A DNA stretch of 64,000 bases from Rostrohypoxylon terebratum (Eukaryota; Ascomycota; Sordariomycetes; Xylariales; Hypoxylaceae), in the NCBI GenBank assembly GCA_022497145.1, contig MU385881.1, forward strand, positions 62,001 through 126,000, read 5' to 3'. Numbering within the stretch: position 1 is the stretch's first letter; each line of letters starts with the position of its first letter. Under the pieces are notes generated by a model, which ran no database searches, was not told where the DNA came from, and saw only the letters and a list, made by a program, of their open reading frames with translations. Positions 9,502 to 21,422 of the stretch are shown in pieces. The position numbers and the translations under genes were made by a program.

Positions 9502-12500
9502 CGGACCAGATCGTGCTGACTAGATCACAAATAGCCACTAGCTCTTAATATCTAGTGAGCTTAGACATGGTCTCCAGAGAGGATAAGAGGCAAAGGTGTA
9601 TGTGGAAAATATAACCAGACCCCTGCTTTCGCGGAGCCTGAGTGTTGAAGTATGTTGTAGATATGTGTCGTGCAGAAATTCAGCTTAGGTAGATAGAATG
9701 AGGGGGATCGACTTGTTGTTCAGCACTTCAGGATCCATTCACGGAAGCGCCGGTACCGAGAATTGTCTCTAGAATCCCTCCTTATCTCCCACCATTAGTA
9801 AGTGATATTTCCAGGGGCTGAAGCCAACCGGTGATGGCCATCGATGCGTGGCAATAGCAATCGTCCTTGAAGTTATAGTACGATTCGCGACATGTTTTTG
9901 CAACGGCAGGTGTCACAAGTTTCTTAGTGAAATGTGGTTCGAAAAATATATTGCGGTAACAAAGGGCACGACGGGGAAGAGTCTGCTCCCAAATGATGAG
10001 CCGGAGCTCTGTGGGGTATGTCCCCGGCTTAGGACAGTATGCGCATTAGATTTGCATTTATTGTTTGAGGCCTTAGTTTGGTTCCGTAAACGTCGTGGTT
10101 AGGGTTGATACACCATTTGTCGTGACATAAGTGCGAGTATTGTAGATCTCGGCAGTGATGAGGGGGGATATAAGCATTAACCCAAGTAATTGGATAGCCG
10201 TGAAGAGGTTCGTGTTTTTAGGGATCTCGCCTTTGTGGTCGACGCCTCGTCGATCTAGTAGGGGGCTATTATTAGAATCCCACGAATTTTCATGGTGGTT
10301 TTGTTAAACATGTAGGCATAGAATTTGTTCTGCCTCCATAGTTGAATCTTCTGATCTTTCTGCGGTGTAATTATCACGCCAAGAACAAAATAGAAAAGAA
10401 TGTAAGTAAAGCGTTTCGTGTCGATGGAAGTTTGCAGCGCGTAGGTAGGTTACAGAGGCGTCGCCGGCCAAGACGGCCTCCGTACTCTTCTTCTTCACGC
10501 GGAGACAGTATTTCAAGCTACACAGGTGAACGTTCACCGACGAGACGATCTGCTAGAGGTGCTCGAAGGTGTGTGGCCGTTCGGCCTCGGCCACCGTCAA
10601 CGGGTTCTGCTCGAACTTCCAATCCGGGGCCAAGTTGAGGGCCGAGGAATCTCTCTCGGATGCGGAAAGTTGTAAAAGGTATGACGATCGAGGTAATTAA
10701 TCGCATTTCGGTGGATCCATCCCCCTCCCCTGATAAAGTGAATGTGACTCTTATTTATAGCCACCTTAAGATTGTATTGAGTACGGAGCACGCAATGGTT
10801 TATTAGGATTACACCCATAGACCATAGATGAGATTTCTTCGCTCCAGTCAACCTTCCTTTGCAGATTTATCGCGTCTGGAAAATCGCATCGCAAAGACGG
10901 CGGCGCCGGAGGTTCCATGAATTTGCTTCAAGAATGCGCGATGCAATAGTGCTCAAGATTGTACACGAGCACGATGACAAGCTCATAGAATTCGCCGGGA
11001 ACGTGCACCTCAGACTCCAAAAGACTGACCGTCGAGCTCAGTCTGTTTCGAAATATTGTCGCGAAATCTCTACTAGACTCCCTAAGTAAGGAGAAGAGTA
11101 GGGAAGCGATTCTCACTGGCCGCTTTAATAAACCCCCTACTTGCGTCTCGAGTTAATATTGCACCTTATAGATTAAGGCATGCTTAGGATCTCGCTGTAG
11201 TCCACGCAACTGGATCGATGACGCGTTGGTCGAATTCGATAACAGGATGAATGGGTGACATTAAAGGACACAATTGCATGCGAGACGTCCATACGGAGCA
11301 ATCATCGCAGGCGTCTTATTGGTGTGCCTCGATGACATGATTTGTCAGATTGGCTCATGAGGGTCTCATTTGTTTACAATGATGAAACCCCAAAACGAAC
11401 AGTTAGTTAAGCGTTCAGTCAACGCAAGTGGCACGGCTGTGATCCGGACTCCGATCCGTGTTGATGATAGATGGTAGGTAATTCCTTGAAATTCCGAGAA
11501 AGCTCAGACCTGAGCACGCCTCAGGCTTGGTGTGGGATTCAAACTCCACTTCCTGATGATCAAAGTCCCGGGGAAATCACCCGCAGAACCTTCATGCTCC
11601 TCTCCCCCTGGGTGCAGATTGGCAGGACCCTCACTGCCGCTCGCAAGAGGCGCCTGTGCCTGGGCTCTGTTCTTAGCAACTCCTGTTTTATGACAGGACC
11701 GACAAGCTCAGGTATTTAACCATGCCCCGTCGTCTGCTAGCCAGTATGGGAGGTAGATGTGGGCTTCGAAGTAAAATTCTGGGCGAGATTCAATGCAACC
11801 CCCCTGAGATCAACACCCCTAGATGAGTGTTTGTGTTATGACAGCCCGGGTTCGGGTTAGTGATTGTTGGTAACATTTAATCGCAGCCAACCATGCGGGG
11901 AGGGTGCCTGAGTAGCTTTGGAGTAAACCATAACACCTCGTAATGAATATGAAACCATTCAAACGTGAAGGGGATAGCAACCAATTAGGGAGATACCGTA
12001 CACCTTCTTGGTCATGGTCCCATCGATGTGAAGATTCTGATATATCGATTCGGCCACATCGAGTGTGATGTTGTGTGAAATTAGATATTTGTATTCCGCC
12101 CCGTAATGCGAGGTCCCCATGAGACCAGAGGAAATACGCGTGGACTCAGTGATGTCATCGATAGGTAGCAATCGCACCTCATTGTGGACGGGAGAAGCTC
12201 CAAGGGCGAATAGTTGCTCGTAGATATTACGTGGCCACATACTCCATGTGGCTGGTTGGGATACCATTCTTCCCTTGAATAGCTAGACGATGAAAATGTG
12301 ATGAGCATATGTTTTGCGAGGGGGGAAACTCAGGTAGGCGTATAAAATAGGTAAGACTTCACTCACAGTAGCTCGGGATTATTTCCCAAGAGGGATACGA
12401 GAGGTCCTGGTGTGATTTCCAAACAGGTCCTTGATTTGTGGTCTAGAGGATATAGTATCAGGGCTAGCTGTCTATCTCAAATTGCAGTGATTGAGTGATA

Positions 12501-14464
12501 CGCACATAACGATTAACTGTTAAGTCATTTAGAGAAATGCTCTAGACACGCCGACACCCACAGCCTTCAATGGCGGGTAATGATAAGTACCAAGGATGTG
12601 CCATAAGACGATCGTCTGTGTTGATGTCTGAGTGTGGTACCCTGCAATCTTCTATAATATACCTACTCAACATTAGAACCTCTGAAAGTAACCATGTATC
12701 TCTCCCTGTGAAGCTTCTGTATCACGGGAAGAGTATAGGGCATAAATAGCATGCATACGTACCATTGAAGCAGCCGCAAACCACATCAACTTAGTGGGCT
12801 GCATTGAATCTGATCTGTATCTTGAGACTCGACTCAATCTCCTCTGAATTGATCAAAAGCTAATGTCTTCCAAAGACCGGAAACTGAGTTCCGCGACAAG
12901 CATATCATAAGGCCGATAGCCGGTATTGCAGCTCGTACTCAGATCCAGCACGGATTAAGTCCATGTTGTTTATTCACAGGAGGCCTATGAAGATATATCA
13001 GTGGAAGGGTCTCTTCAATATCACAGAGTCGGTCGGGGAGCATAAAAAGTTACTCACTTACAGACATATCATGAACCCTTATTCCAGTTTCGGTATTCAT
13101 GATTAGGAATAATGTGAGAAGTATATCTGGCTCTGCCGGGTAGCCTTTGGCAGGCAAACGAGGTAGAATCATTCATGGTGGCCGAGTCGGCTTGCGAGCG
13201 GAAAGTACCATTAGCGAAACAAGGACATCTCTTTCTTAGCACTTGGCCCATAATCCAGCGTTATTTCGTAGCCTTAAAGCCTCTGGTAGATTACATCAAT
13301 ACTGATTTTTCTACCAGGACATACCTAGACAGGTGTCAAATGGCTGCATAGGAGGATGGGAGGGCATTGTGACCATGACTCTACTGAGCCATCTTATAGT
13401 AGAACGGTTAGAAATAAATTATGATGGAAAAAGGAAGAGGAGTGAAACTGGTGGGAGGATTTGGGGAGGCGGGTGAATGATTAAATACATTCAAGAGCAC
13501 AGTATTAATTAGAATGGATGTGATCACCCGCAAATTTAATTGACTCATAGTGAGTGAAAACTGTGCCAATTTGAGTTTTATCACACTTAGGATGAATATT
13601 GATTCTATAATAGATGCTGTATGTCCAGTCATATTTTACGTAACAAACAAGCGCATATTTATCATCTATAACCGTATCCACGAACAAAACAAGGTTTAGG
13701 TTAAGATTCTATCATTGTTGATAGGTACCAGGAATGTTTGCCGGATATAAGCAATTGAAGGGGTATCCGTGACTTAACAGTAGCATTTGTGTCTGAAGTT
13801 AATGTGAGGTAGTTTAAACCTTGAAGCTTGTTGAAAATGTTAGAAATTATTAGTGATCGCCTACCTATAGTAGAAATCATCTCATGTTAGAATTCGATCA
13901 AATTCATCTATTTGTGTAGGCTGACATATATCGGCAGTTGAGATGATTCTTGATTTCAGGATGATAACTTCTGAAAGCATAGGGTATTTTGTTTAGATGC
14001 CCCTAAAACATCTAGTGTCAATCAATGCGTCTGAAAGATAATACGATCTATACAATACAGTAGCAATCTCTGCTACCAGTACCGTCTTCATCGTATTTCT
14101 GTCAAATCAGGAGAAATCATGAAGCAGTCTGATAAACAAGACGTTGAACGTTTCCATAGAATATGACAGGTATTCATGTGTTAAAAGTAAAGAAGTCATG
14201 ATGAGATATAACAAATTGGTGATTGATTGATTTGCTACCCATCTTTTTGCGATGAAAGCTGATTCGTCGCGCTCTTCTGGGACGGGGTTTGAGCCTGAGG
14301 CAGTGCTGTGTGTGTCGTGTGGATCTACGCAAAGCCTTAACGAAATCCCAAACTTACATAGTACTCGGGGAAATGGCCAGGTAGATTGGGAACATATAAA
14401 TTTTTGGTGGCATAAACCGAAAATCAGGATATCGGATGAAAGTTGCAAATGAGCAGTACCAAAA

Positions 14465-15610
14465 ATGTCATCGACAGCGCGTAGAGCTCACCACAAAAGT
14501 AGAGGAGGATGTACCGCGTGCAAATCTAAGAAGATAAAATGCGACGAAGAGCAACCGTGCTCGTACTGTGTTAAGAAGCAAATTTCATGTAGCTTGGTGC
14601 CGCCCAGGTCGCCGCCTTCGATTGCAGCTGGAAGTGGGAGTGGGAGTGGGAGGGGTTCGAGAACGTCGGAGATAAGGGCGGTTCAACCCTTCGACGAGCC
14701 GTTTTTCAGCTTCAACGACTTTAGATTATATCAGCATTTCGTCGTCTCCACAGCCATCGCACAAGCGGACGACAGCGCGTCGATAGCGGTTTGGCGGGAC
14801 GTGGTCGTCGATCTCGCGACGCGGCATCGGTACCTCCTACATGAAATCCTAGCCATCGCCGCGCTGCACCTGCGCTCCATCGTCTCAGAGCAAGCAGATT
14901 ATCTCGAGCGTGTCGCTGCCGAGCACCAAGCCAAAGCCATCCCACTATTCCGACAGGCTCTGACTTCTATTTCGGCGGAGACGGCTCTCCCTTTATTTGC
15001 TTGCTCATGCCTGTTCATCCCGTACCACTTTGCAGCAGCCAAGAACGCCTCTTCGTTGCTTTTTAACGAAGAAGCCGGGTCCCTAGCCGAGTGGCTTATG
15101 CTGATCCAGGGCTGCGCAGCGATCACAGTGGAACAACGCGCGGTCCTGATGCGCTCGCCTCTGCGGGCGCTCCTCGGCAATCTGTATACACCCCAGGTCG
15201 AGGAACTGAGCAGCGGATCTTCTGACGCAAGTCTTGTTGATATGGAATCAAAATTGCCCGTAACACCCGAATATAGGGGAACGTATGCGATGATTGTTCT
15301 TAAGCTACGGGTATCCTTTTACCTGTCTGATAAAGCAGACTCAGTGGTAGACCGCAAGAACGCTGCTCTCAGGTTCCCGCCTCTTCTGAATCAATATTTC
15401 CGAGCAGACCTTGCGGCTAAGCACCCGGCAGCCCTGATCGTCATGGCGTATTGGTGCGTCCTGTTACACCGTGTTGAGGACAGGTGGTGGCTTAGAGATA
15501 GAGTCAAGCCACTGCTAGTCAAGATCCAGGAACTGATCTCGGCTCAGTATAGAATTTTGATAGAATGGCCCTTGGAAGAAACTGGAATAATATGTCTGGT
15601 TCAAACTTAG
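14465..15610 (+). CDS. Zn2Cys6 transcription factor (Upc2-like architecture)
   Basis: A single-exon, 381-residue frame starts at the ATG at 14465. The binuclear zinc cluster is complete: Cys16, 19, 26, 32, 35 and 42 in CTACKSKKIKCDEEQPC and following SYC...SC, the Cx2Cx6Cx5Cx2Cx6C spacing. A basic run KSKKIK lies between the second and third cysteines. A Gly/Ser linker (about residues 56-66) joins it to a helical C-terminal region resembling the regulatory half of sterol-uptake-control (Upc2/Ecm22) type and related short fungal regulators, including FNDFRLYQHF and ending in a Trp-Pro-Leu-Glu segment. Targets are unknown. It sits at the edge of the decayed 6-14 kb region, so it might once have controlled genes there; that is inference. 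No intron or disabling change is seen. Confidence 0.88.
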   Translation: MSSTARRAHHKSRGGCTACKSKKIKCDEEQPCSYCVKKQISCSLVPPRSPPSIAAGSGSGSGRGSRTSEIRAVQPFDEPFFSFNDFRLYQHFVVSTAIAQADDSASIAVWRDVVVDLATRHRYLLHEILAIAALHLRSIVSEQADYLERVAAEHQAKAIPLFRQALTSISAETALPLFACSCLFIPYHFAAAKNASSLLFNEEAGSLAEWLMLIQGCAAITVEQRAVLMRSPLRALLGNLYTPQVEELSSGSSDASLVDMESKLPVTPEYRGTYAMIVLKLRVSFYLSDKADSVVDRKNAALRFPPLLNQYFRADLAAKHPAALIVMAYWCVLLHRVEDRWWLRDRVKPLLVKIQELISAQYRILIEWPLEETGIICLVQT

Positions 15611-16054
15611 AAAAATTGAAATAAAATAGAAAATCGAATCAAAATGCAAGTAACGAATTCCTTTTTTGAAGAAAGTGCGTTTATCGATATTTTGGTGTTA
15701 TAGTTTCAAGCATAGAACCGTAAACTTCATACAGTGTCACCCTTCACCATTTTTTTCCAACGCACGATTCGAACTCGCCACCTATCATTCAATTTTTTTT
15801 CGCAAAGTAAATTTTACACATCTTAATAAGTTGGTTATATCTTATTAAACTTAAATACATCTCTAATGCGCGCGTCTATTTTGGGGCGTTAGCTTAGGTC
15901 CAAGCACTTCGAGATCCCTTTGTTTAGAACCTCGAAGTCATGAAATCGTGAAATCAAACAATCTCTTTCTTCGATACACGCATATATTCGATGAGTAGCT
16001 CACTATATCGACTAGCCATTGAGCAGAGATCCCAGCACAAGATCAGAATTCACA
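15611..16054. other. Intergenic, no gene seen
   Basis: AT-rich 3' flank of the regulator, then the upstream region of the NTF2-like gene. Nothing specific is visible. Confidence 0.4.
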
Positions 16055-16851
16055 ATGTCTCTTCCTACGATGGAGACTCAGATCAGGGTAGCTAGTGAAG
16101 GTAAACCATATCCCCATCCTCCTTTCACGGCCCCCCGCTAACCCGCCCTCAGCGGCCCGAAATTTCGTAGACCACTTCTACGAAGCGCGAACGCGCAAGC
16201 GGTCCCTGGGCATGTTCTACGCCTCGACGTCGCCGCGCCTAACCGGCGCCGACGTCAAACCCGACATCAGCATCAACGGCAAGCACGTGCCGGACGTGGC
16301 GGCATACGAGGCGATGCTGGAGGCCCAGGGAAGCCCCGTGATCTACGACATCGCGTCCTTCGACGCGCATCCCGTGTCCGCGCACTACACAGTCGGAGAG
16401 CCGGAGACCGGGGCGGAGAACGGCCGGGACGCTACTGCCGTCGCGGTCGTACGCAACGGGGACCGGATCAGCTTTGTCGGTGAGTACTTGTACTATCTCT
16501 CTCCCTCTCTCTCTCCACAGTACTTAGAATACGGTCACGGGAGATGCTAACACCGCAACAGTCCAAGTCAGCGGCATGATCCGCTACACCAACGAGCACA
16601 CAGCCCCCTCCACCACCGCCAACGCAGAGGAAGGCAAAGCCACGCCTCCCCCCTCGGGCGCGACGCCCGGCGCAAACGCCAGCACGCCCTTTGCCGTCGG
16701 CGCGACCCCGACACCGGCTGAGGCCGATCCGCCGGAGCAGCCCTTCACCGAGGCCTTTCTCCTAGTCCCGCACTGGGAGGCCTCAGCCCGCAACGCGCCG
16801 CGAGGGTTGCGGAAGTGGGTTATCATCAGCCAGAACTACCGTACTCTATAG
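16055..16851 (+). CDS. NTF2-like mRNA export factor (NXT1/p15-like), 3 exons
   Basis: Exons 16055-16100, 16153-16479 and 16562-16851 join in phase to 220 residues. The N-terminal helix and first strand read RNFVDHFYEARTRKRSLGMF, the NTF2-domain start in which a short Asp/Arg loop precedes a conserved Tyr. Central strands follow in the second exon. The third exon gives VQVSGMIRYT, a low-complexity Ala/Pro/Thr loop of about 45 residues, then FTEAFLLVP and RKWVIISQNYRTL, which match the end of NXT1-type proteins. Such proteins pair with the Mex67/TAP NTF2-like domain at nuclear pores to export mRNA. Compared with the roughly 140-residue animal NXT1, the protein is long because of the inserted loop. 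The general NTF2 assignment is firm and the NXT1 call moderate. Confidence 0.8.
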
Positions 16852-17463
16852 TTAGTGTTCTGGTAGTTTCACGATTGAGATCGATATTTTTGCCTGGCCT
16901 GATGTGAGCGCAAGGTAGCTAGAGAGGGCGACAATACGTGCCCTTATACTCGGCATATCACAGAGCTTCTCAATAGAAGCATCAGCATCAGCATCAGCAT
17001 AGACATGAACAATGGGAAACGAAAAATGGGCATTTAAGACTTTGAATTATGAAATAACGAGTGAAAGTATAATAAATTAGGATTGGAAACCCATTAGAAG
17101 ATTTTGACAACTGTGTTTTCTGTCTAAAAGTGATAGTTCATCTTACCTTGGAAATCATACAAATATAGATAGAAATACCAAATTCTCTCAAGTCCGTCAG
17201 GAAATCAGTGCCACTTCAAACATCAAGTAAAATAAATCAATTCATGCTATGCTACATCATTTAGGATCTTGCCTCTGTATCCTGAGCGCATCACAGAACC
17301 TCCTCATCCCATTTCATCTTGACAAGAACCCTCCTTGGAGAGCCTTACTCGCTCATGTTACTCCTGCTACTCCTCCAAACCCGGATGATTAAGACCCACG
17401 ATGAAATGCATGACGCAAAACCACGTTGCGATATTAATATGCAATTGCCGACCGACCGTATTT
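16852..17463. other. Intergenic between convergent genes
   Basis: The 3' flanks of the NTF2-like gene and the prenyltransferase gene. It holds an AGCATC hexamer repeat at about 16978-17000 and AT-rich sequence. No gene is seen. Confidence 0.4.
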
Positions 17464-19182
17464 CTAGGATTGATCCGTGTCGAGAAGACTGCTCCTATAC
17501 TCCCAGTATCCGCGGCGAATGCGATCCCACTTTTCACCCAGTCTCTTCAAAGCGGTCCGCGCCAGGTCCGTCTCGCCCGACTCCTTATAGGCATCGGCTA
17601 GTAGGTCCAAAGCGTGAGAGCTTCGCACCTTCTCGGTTTCCTCATTGCCTAAGTTCTCGACGAATTGCTCGGCGAACTCCCCTACGGTACCCATTTTCCT
17701 GCCGCCCTTGCACAGCACACCCTTCAGGTAGTTCCAGGGGCTCTGGTTCTGAGGTGCGAGTAGAATCTTTGTCTTCGCATACTCTACTTCGCGGTCGATA
17801 ATCTCGGCCGGAATCTTGGGGTCATGTTCGGTAGCGTGGGAATCGGGGGTTGAATATGACGTGTCGGAGAAGACGACGAAGAATCGGTGGGACCATGCCG
17901 AGTTGTTTCGCACATCATCATTGATCATGACCTCTACGGTCTTCAACTCAGCTTCGCCCCATAATCCAAGCTTCCGCACCAGGTACTGCCTGTAGCTCCA
18001 AACATGGTAGTTCTTCGTATCTAGCTGTAGCATATCGTCGAGGAACTTCTTCTCGCTATTGGCTAGCGCAGCTAAATCATCAGGCGACGTCACTATTGCT
18101 GGGTAATAGTGATCTATTAAATGATTCCGATGGTTCCAGATCTGGTAGTTTTTGATGTACATGAGCGCGATTTCGTTGAGCCATTCAATTTCGTCTGGGA
18201 TGGATATATTCAAGGCTTCGATGATCGAGAATCGGTAAATCCAGACGGTATAGTGAGCCGGGTTCATCGATATTATATGCTCGGTTAACTTGAGACACCG
18301 TGGAGAGTATTCTTTCGCTGCCATGACGGATCGGAGTATAGACATAGCTAAACAGAAGTCAATGTTTACTCTTTGTGGATCTCGAGAGTTAGCAGCAAAA
18401 CCGTTATGAACAAACCTTCGGCATACTCGTCTGGGTACGCTATGGCGGCGAGTGCTCCCTCTGTATCTTCCTGGGGTATCGGTATCACGTCGTCCCAGTC
18501 GGGGTCTTCTGCGTAGCGATTCGATCTCACGCCATAGAGCTGTTGCTTTAATTGCGCCATTTCCTTCCTTCTAACTCTCTCGGTCTCTATGTCCCCTTCA
18601 GCCAAGACAAGATGCTTCTCTGTATCGTTGAGAGGGGATTGGTCGGCGTATCTAGCCCTAGAGTGTTTGCGCTTGAAGAACCAGCTGTCTTGCGACAAAA
18701 GTAAAAGCCTTCTCTCTTTCGCACGGTATTCCTTGTACTCTTCGACGGTATAATCGCCAACGTCCCGGCCGTTCTTGTCGCGGCCCCACTGGTTATCGCG
18801 CGGTCGGGGTAGACTTCGTAGAGGAACGTTGGCTTCGTTCAGTTGTTTCCAAAGCTCCTTCTGGGCCTTGTTGGATAATGTTTTGGCAAGACCTGGCTTT
18901 AAGTATTCTTGGTTGAGATAGGATTGTCGGTCAGCCGGGGTCATGCCATCTAGGCCGGACTGTTCGTAGGCTTTCTGGTAAGGGTTGGTGTTGTAATACC
19001 ACTGCCACTCGAGCTCTTTGATGGTTTGTGGTTTCTCCGGCGGTCCTGGCTTTGCTGCTGATGCGTTGACCAATTAGCGATACTTCTAGAAGATCCAAAA
19101 GAAAGCCAAACTTCAGTTAACCGGGATATATACGTTCAGCTGGTTTTGCTCGAGCGGCTGCGCCTTTGTTCTTCGGCGGCAT
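17464..19182 (-). CDS. RAM2: Protein farnesyl/geranylgeranyltransferase-I alpha subunit with long N-terminal extension
   Basis: Minus-strand exons 19182-19134, 19054-18416 and 18347-17464 join in phase to 523 residues. Residues from about 196 onward are the alpha subunit shared by farnesyltransferase and geranylgeranyltransferase I: the start YAEDPDWDDVIPIPQ, then TPR-like alpha-prenyl repeats with the Trp-centred signatures NPAHYTVWIYR, NYQIWNHRNHLI, NYHVWSYRQYLV and NNSAWSHRFFVV. With a beta subunit it transfers farnesyl or geranylgeranyl to CAAX proteins such as Ras, Rho and a-type pheromone. Oddly, about 180 charged residues precede the usual start, in the same exon and frame (for example KELEWQWYYNTNPYQKAYEQ). 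An internal ATG at 18560 (Met182) would give a normal-length 342-residue protein. Mevalonate kinase lies upstream on the same strand. Confidence 0.9.
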
Positions 19183-19817
19183 TGTCACGAAGTTGGGAAG
19201 TCGGTTGAAATGGTGGGGTTCGAATAAAAGTTAGTTAGGAATGGGAAAATCGTCCCAGAATTCCAAAATTCCATTCGTCGTCATTCCTCCCCACCGAGGG
19301 GCAAGCGCGAACGGCAAGCGCGAACGGCCAAATGTTCAGTGTGAGACAACCTTGAACAGGCTTGAAGCAGGTACGATTAACATAATTGACGTAATTCAAT
19401 ATGCGTTGATTAATTATTTCTGTCTTTAATGTTGTTCTTATGAACCTTATGTTTAACTCTAATTCGAACATTTTCGAACATTTCAAAGCGTAGTTACTAG
19501 GTAGGCTACTGGATATGTATGATCGAACCTTGGCTAGGTATCTATAATCTTTGAACCCGGAACCCATGAAACCATTACGTACTTTTCTATCTCCTGTAGA
19601 TTAAGTTAGGTAGGTAGGTACTGTGTCAGTAAAGATCCCCGAACCTGGAAGCCACAAGACAGGAGCTGTAAGACAGGAGCTGTAATGGAAACTCCGAGAC
19701 TCACTCGACACGACACGACACCATTCGATCGCTTACTCCGACGTGTACGTGTACTAGGTACTAAGTAGCCTTGAAGGTCCGACAAGTGCTCATCTCATCC
19801 CCAAATCGCGCAGATCA
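19183..19817. other. Intergenic between two same-strand genes
   Basis: Downstream of mevalonate kinase and upstream of the prenyltransferase. Contains a 12-bp direct duplication (GGCAAGCGCGAA) near 19302-19327, TAGGTAGGTAGG near 19608-19619, and a duplicated ACAGGAGCTGTAA near 19660-19686. No gene is seen. Confidence 0.4.
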
Positions 19818-21422
19818 CTAGCTTTCCACCCTCCAAAACTTCCAACCTTCTCTCTCCGCACCATCTAAACCACCGGATACGCCGACAAGTTTTTCAACAC
19901 CGTCGTTGCCTGGAGCATTTAAGAATTTCTCGAGGTCGATTTCCATTCCACCTTCCTCGTCTTCATCTAAACCGTTCTTCAATACCGCGGGCCATAGAAC
20001 ACCAACTCCGTCTCCGCCGAGCGTCGTCCGGAACTTCTTATATCCCTCTTTTTCTAGTTGGCGTTCTAGCTTCAGTATCTTTTCTCGTGGGGCATCAGGT
20101 CTCATGAGCGATATCGAACAGCCGCCGCCGCCGGCACCCGTTAGTTTTGTCCAACCCAATCCCTCGTGATCGACTAATTCTCGTACTCGTTCAAGGCGAG
20201 GATGCGAAACGCCCAAGGCAGATAGCAGACCGTGGTTGATATTCATCAATTGTCCCATGCGTCGTAGACTTTCGGGTTCGTCGCTGTCAAAGTATTCTTC
20301 GTCAATAAGACTCTCTGCACTTCTAGTTATCTTGTCTATCCCGTCCAGTATCGAGCCCACCAAGTCTCCGTGCGCGTCCCTTAGCTCCTTCACCTTAGCT
20401 ACCTCGGCGGCTGTGGACTTGGGTACTTTCGTGTCCACTAGAAGTAATGGCAATTCCGGGAAATCCCATAATGGGGTGACGGACGGTGGTTTGTTGTAAT
20501 CGAGCCGTTGGTATACTACGGCCTTGCCATGTGTCGAGACTGTATTGTCTACGCCTGAGGGATTGCCATGTATGCACATTTCCGCCACGAAGGCCCATTT
20601 GTTGATCCTCTCCACTTGCGTGCGGGCCTCGTCAGGCGGTTGATCGGGATGCGGACCAGACAGCGTACGGATCTGTAATAGCATAGCCGCAGCCAAACAG
20701 ACAGCGATCGACGCACTGCTTCCGACACCGGCGCCTATGGGTATTGTTGAGCGAAGCGTGTATATACAACCCGGAGACTTTTTCGACCCTAGAGACAGGA
20801 ACAGGTATAGGAACGAACGTGCAGAATTTTTGTGTATTTTGCGTTGCGCTTCGGGCATACCGGGCGAGATGCTGGCTAGGTGCGGATCCATGGCGTCTAG
20901 GAGCTCTTCGTCCAGCTCTGTAACCAAATCGTAATAGTACTTTTTCTTTCCCGGCTTTTGAAATTCATTCCACGGCAAATCGTCGATATTCCACGTGTGG
21001 ACCAAGTCGATATCGGGGAACTGCATGGTGACCGTACGCTTTGACTTGGAAAGATGTGTTACGAGAAGATAGGAACGAAGGTTGATCGAAGCAGCAATGG
21101 CAGCCTAAGCTTATGGGTAAGTACACGCGCGGGAGGCATCATGAAATGTCAATTGGTTTATTTTTCGTACCTTGCCGTAGACTACAGCGTGTTCGCCAAA
21201 AACGATGACCTTGCCTGGTGCAGAGACCATAAAAGCTGGCATCATTGGGCTGGAGTTCTTACGATTCATCTTCTTTTTCTTGTTTCGCTCGTCTTCTGAC
21301 GATGATCGTTCAGCGGTATCCCCGTTCGTTATGTGAAGACCATCCACGGCCTCGTGAAAGCCATTGGTCCCGTTCGACATTGTTGAAGACAAACTATCAG
21401 GAGTAGCTGGGAGACGAGTCAT
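19818..21422 (-). CDS. ERG12: Mevalonate kinase (2 exons)
   Basis: Exons 21422-21171 and 21104-19818 join in phase to 512 residues. GHMP-kinase motifs are complete: N-terminal APGKVIVFGEHAVVYGK, the ATP loop PIGAGVGSSASIAV, and the C-terminal TGAGGGGCSISL. The enzyme phosphorylates mevalonate with ATP in the sterol and isoprenoid pathway, in cytosol or peroxisome. The 57-residue Ser/Lys-rich N-terminal tail before the kinase fold is typical of filamentous-fungal copies. The second exon contributes INLRSYL, the usual second strand, confirming the intron at the conserved YGK|AA boundary. It lies about 640 bp upstream of the prenyltransferase alpha gene on the same strand; one makes isoprenoid precursor and the other uses farnesyl diphosphate, though co-regulation is not shown by the sequence. 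Confidence 0.95.

Larger units (their letters stand above)
6226..14464. other. 8.2-kb region without an intact gene
   Basis: No frame supports a complete protein on either strand. Base composition is not extreme. Several stretches of the minus strand still read as plausible protein for 30-90 codons before a stop or frame change (separate entries at 6926-7385 and 7749-9501). Weaker traces occur on the minus strand near 10430-10640. A GC-richer block at 11500-11720 has no recognisable content. I read this as decayed genes and possibly old repeat remnants, not regulatory DNA. Confidence 0.5.

Noticed and set aside
11471..11719. GC-richer block that might be a transposon fragment
   Set aside because: No terminal repeats, target-site duplication or recognisable reverse transcriptase or transposase motif in any frame.
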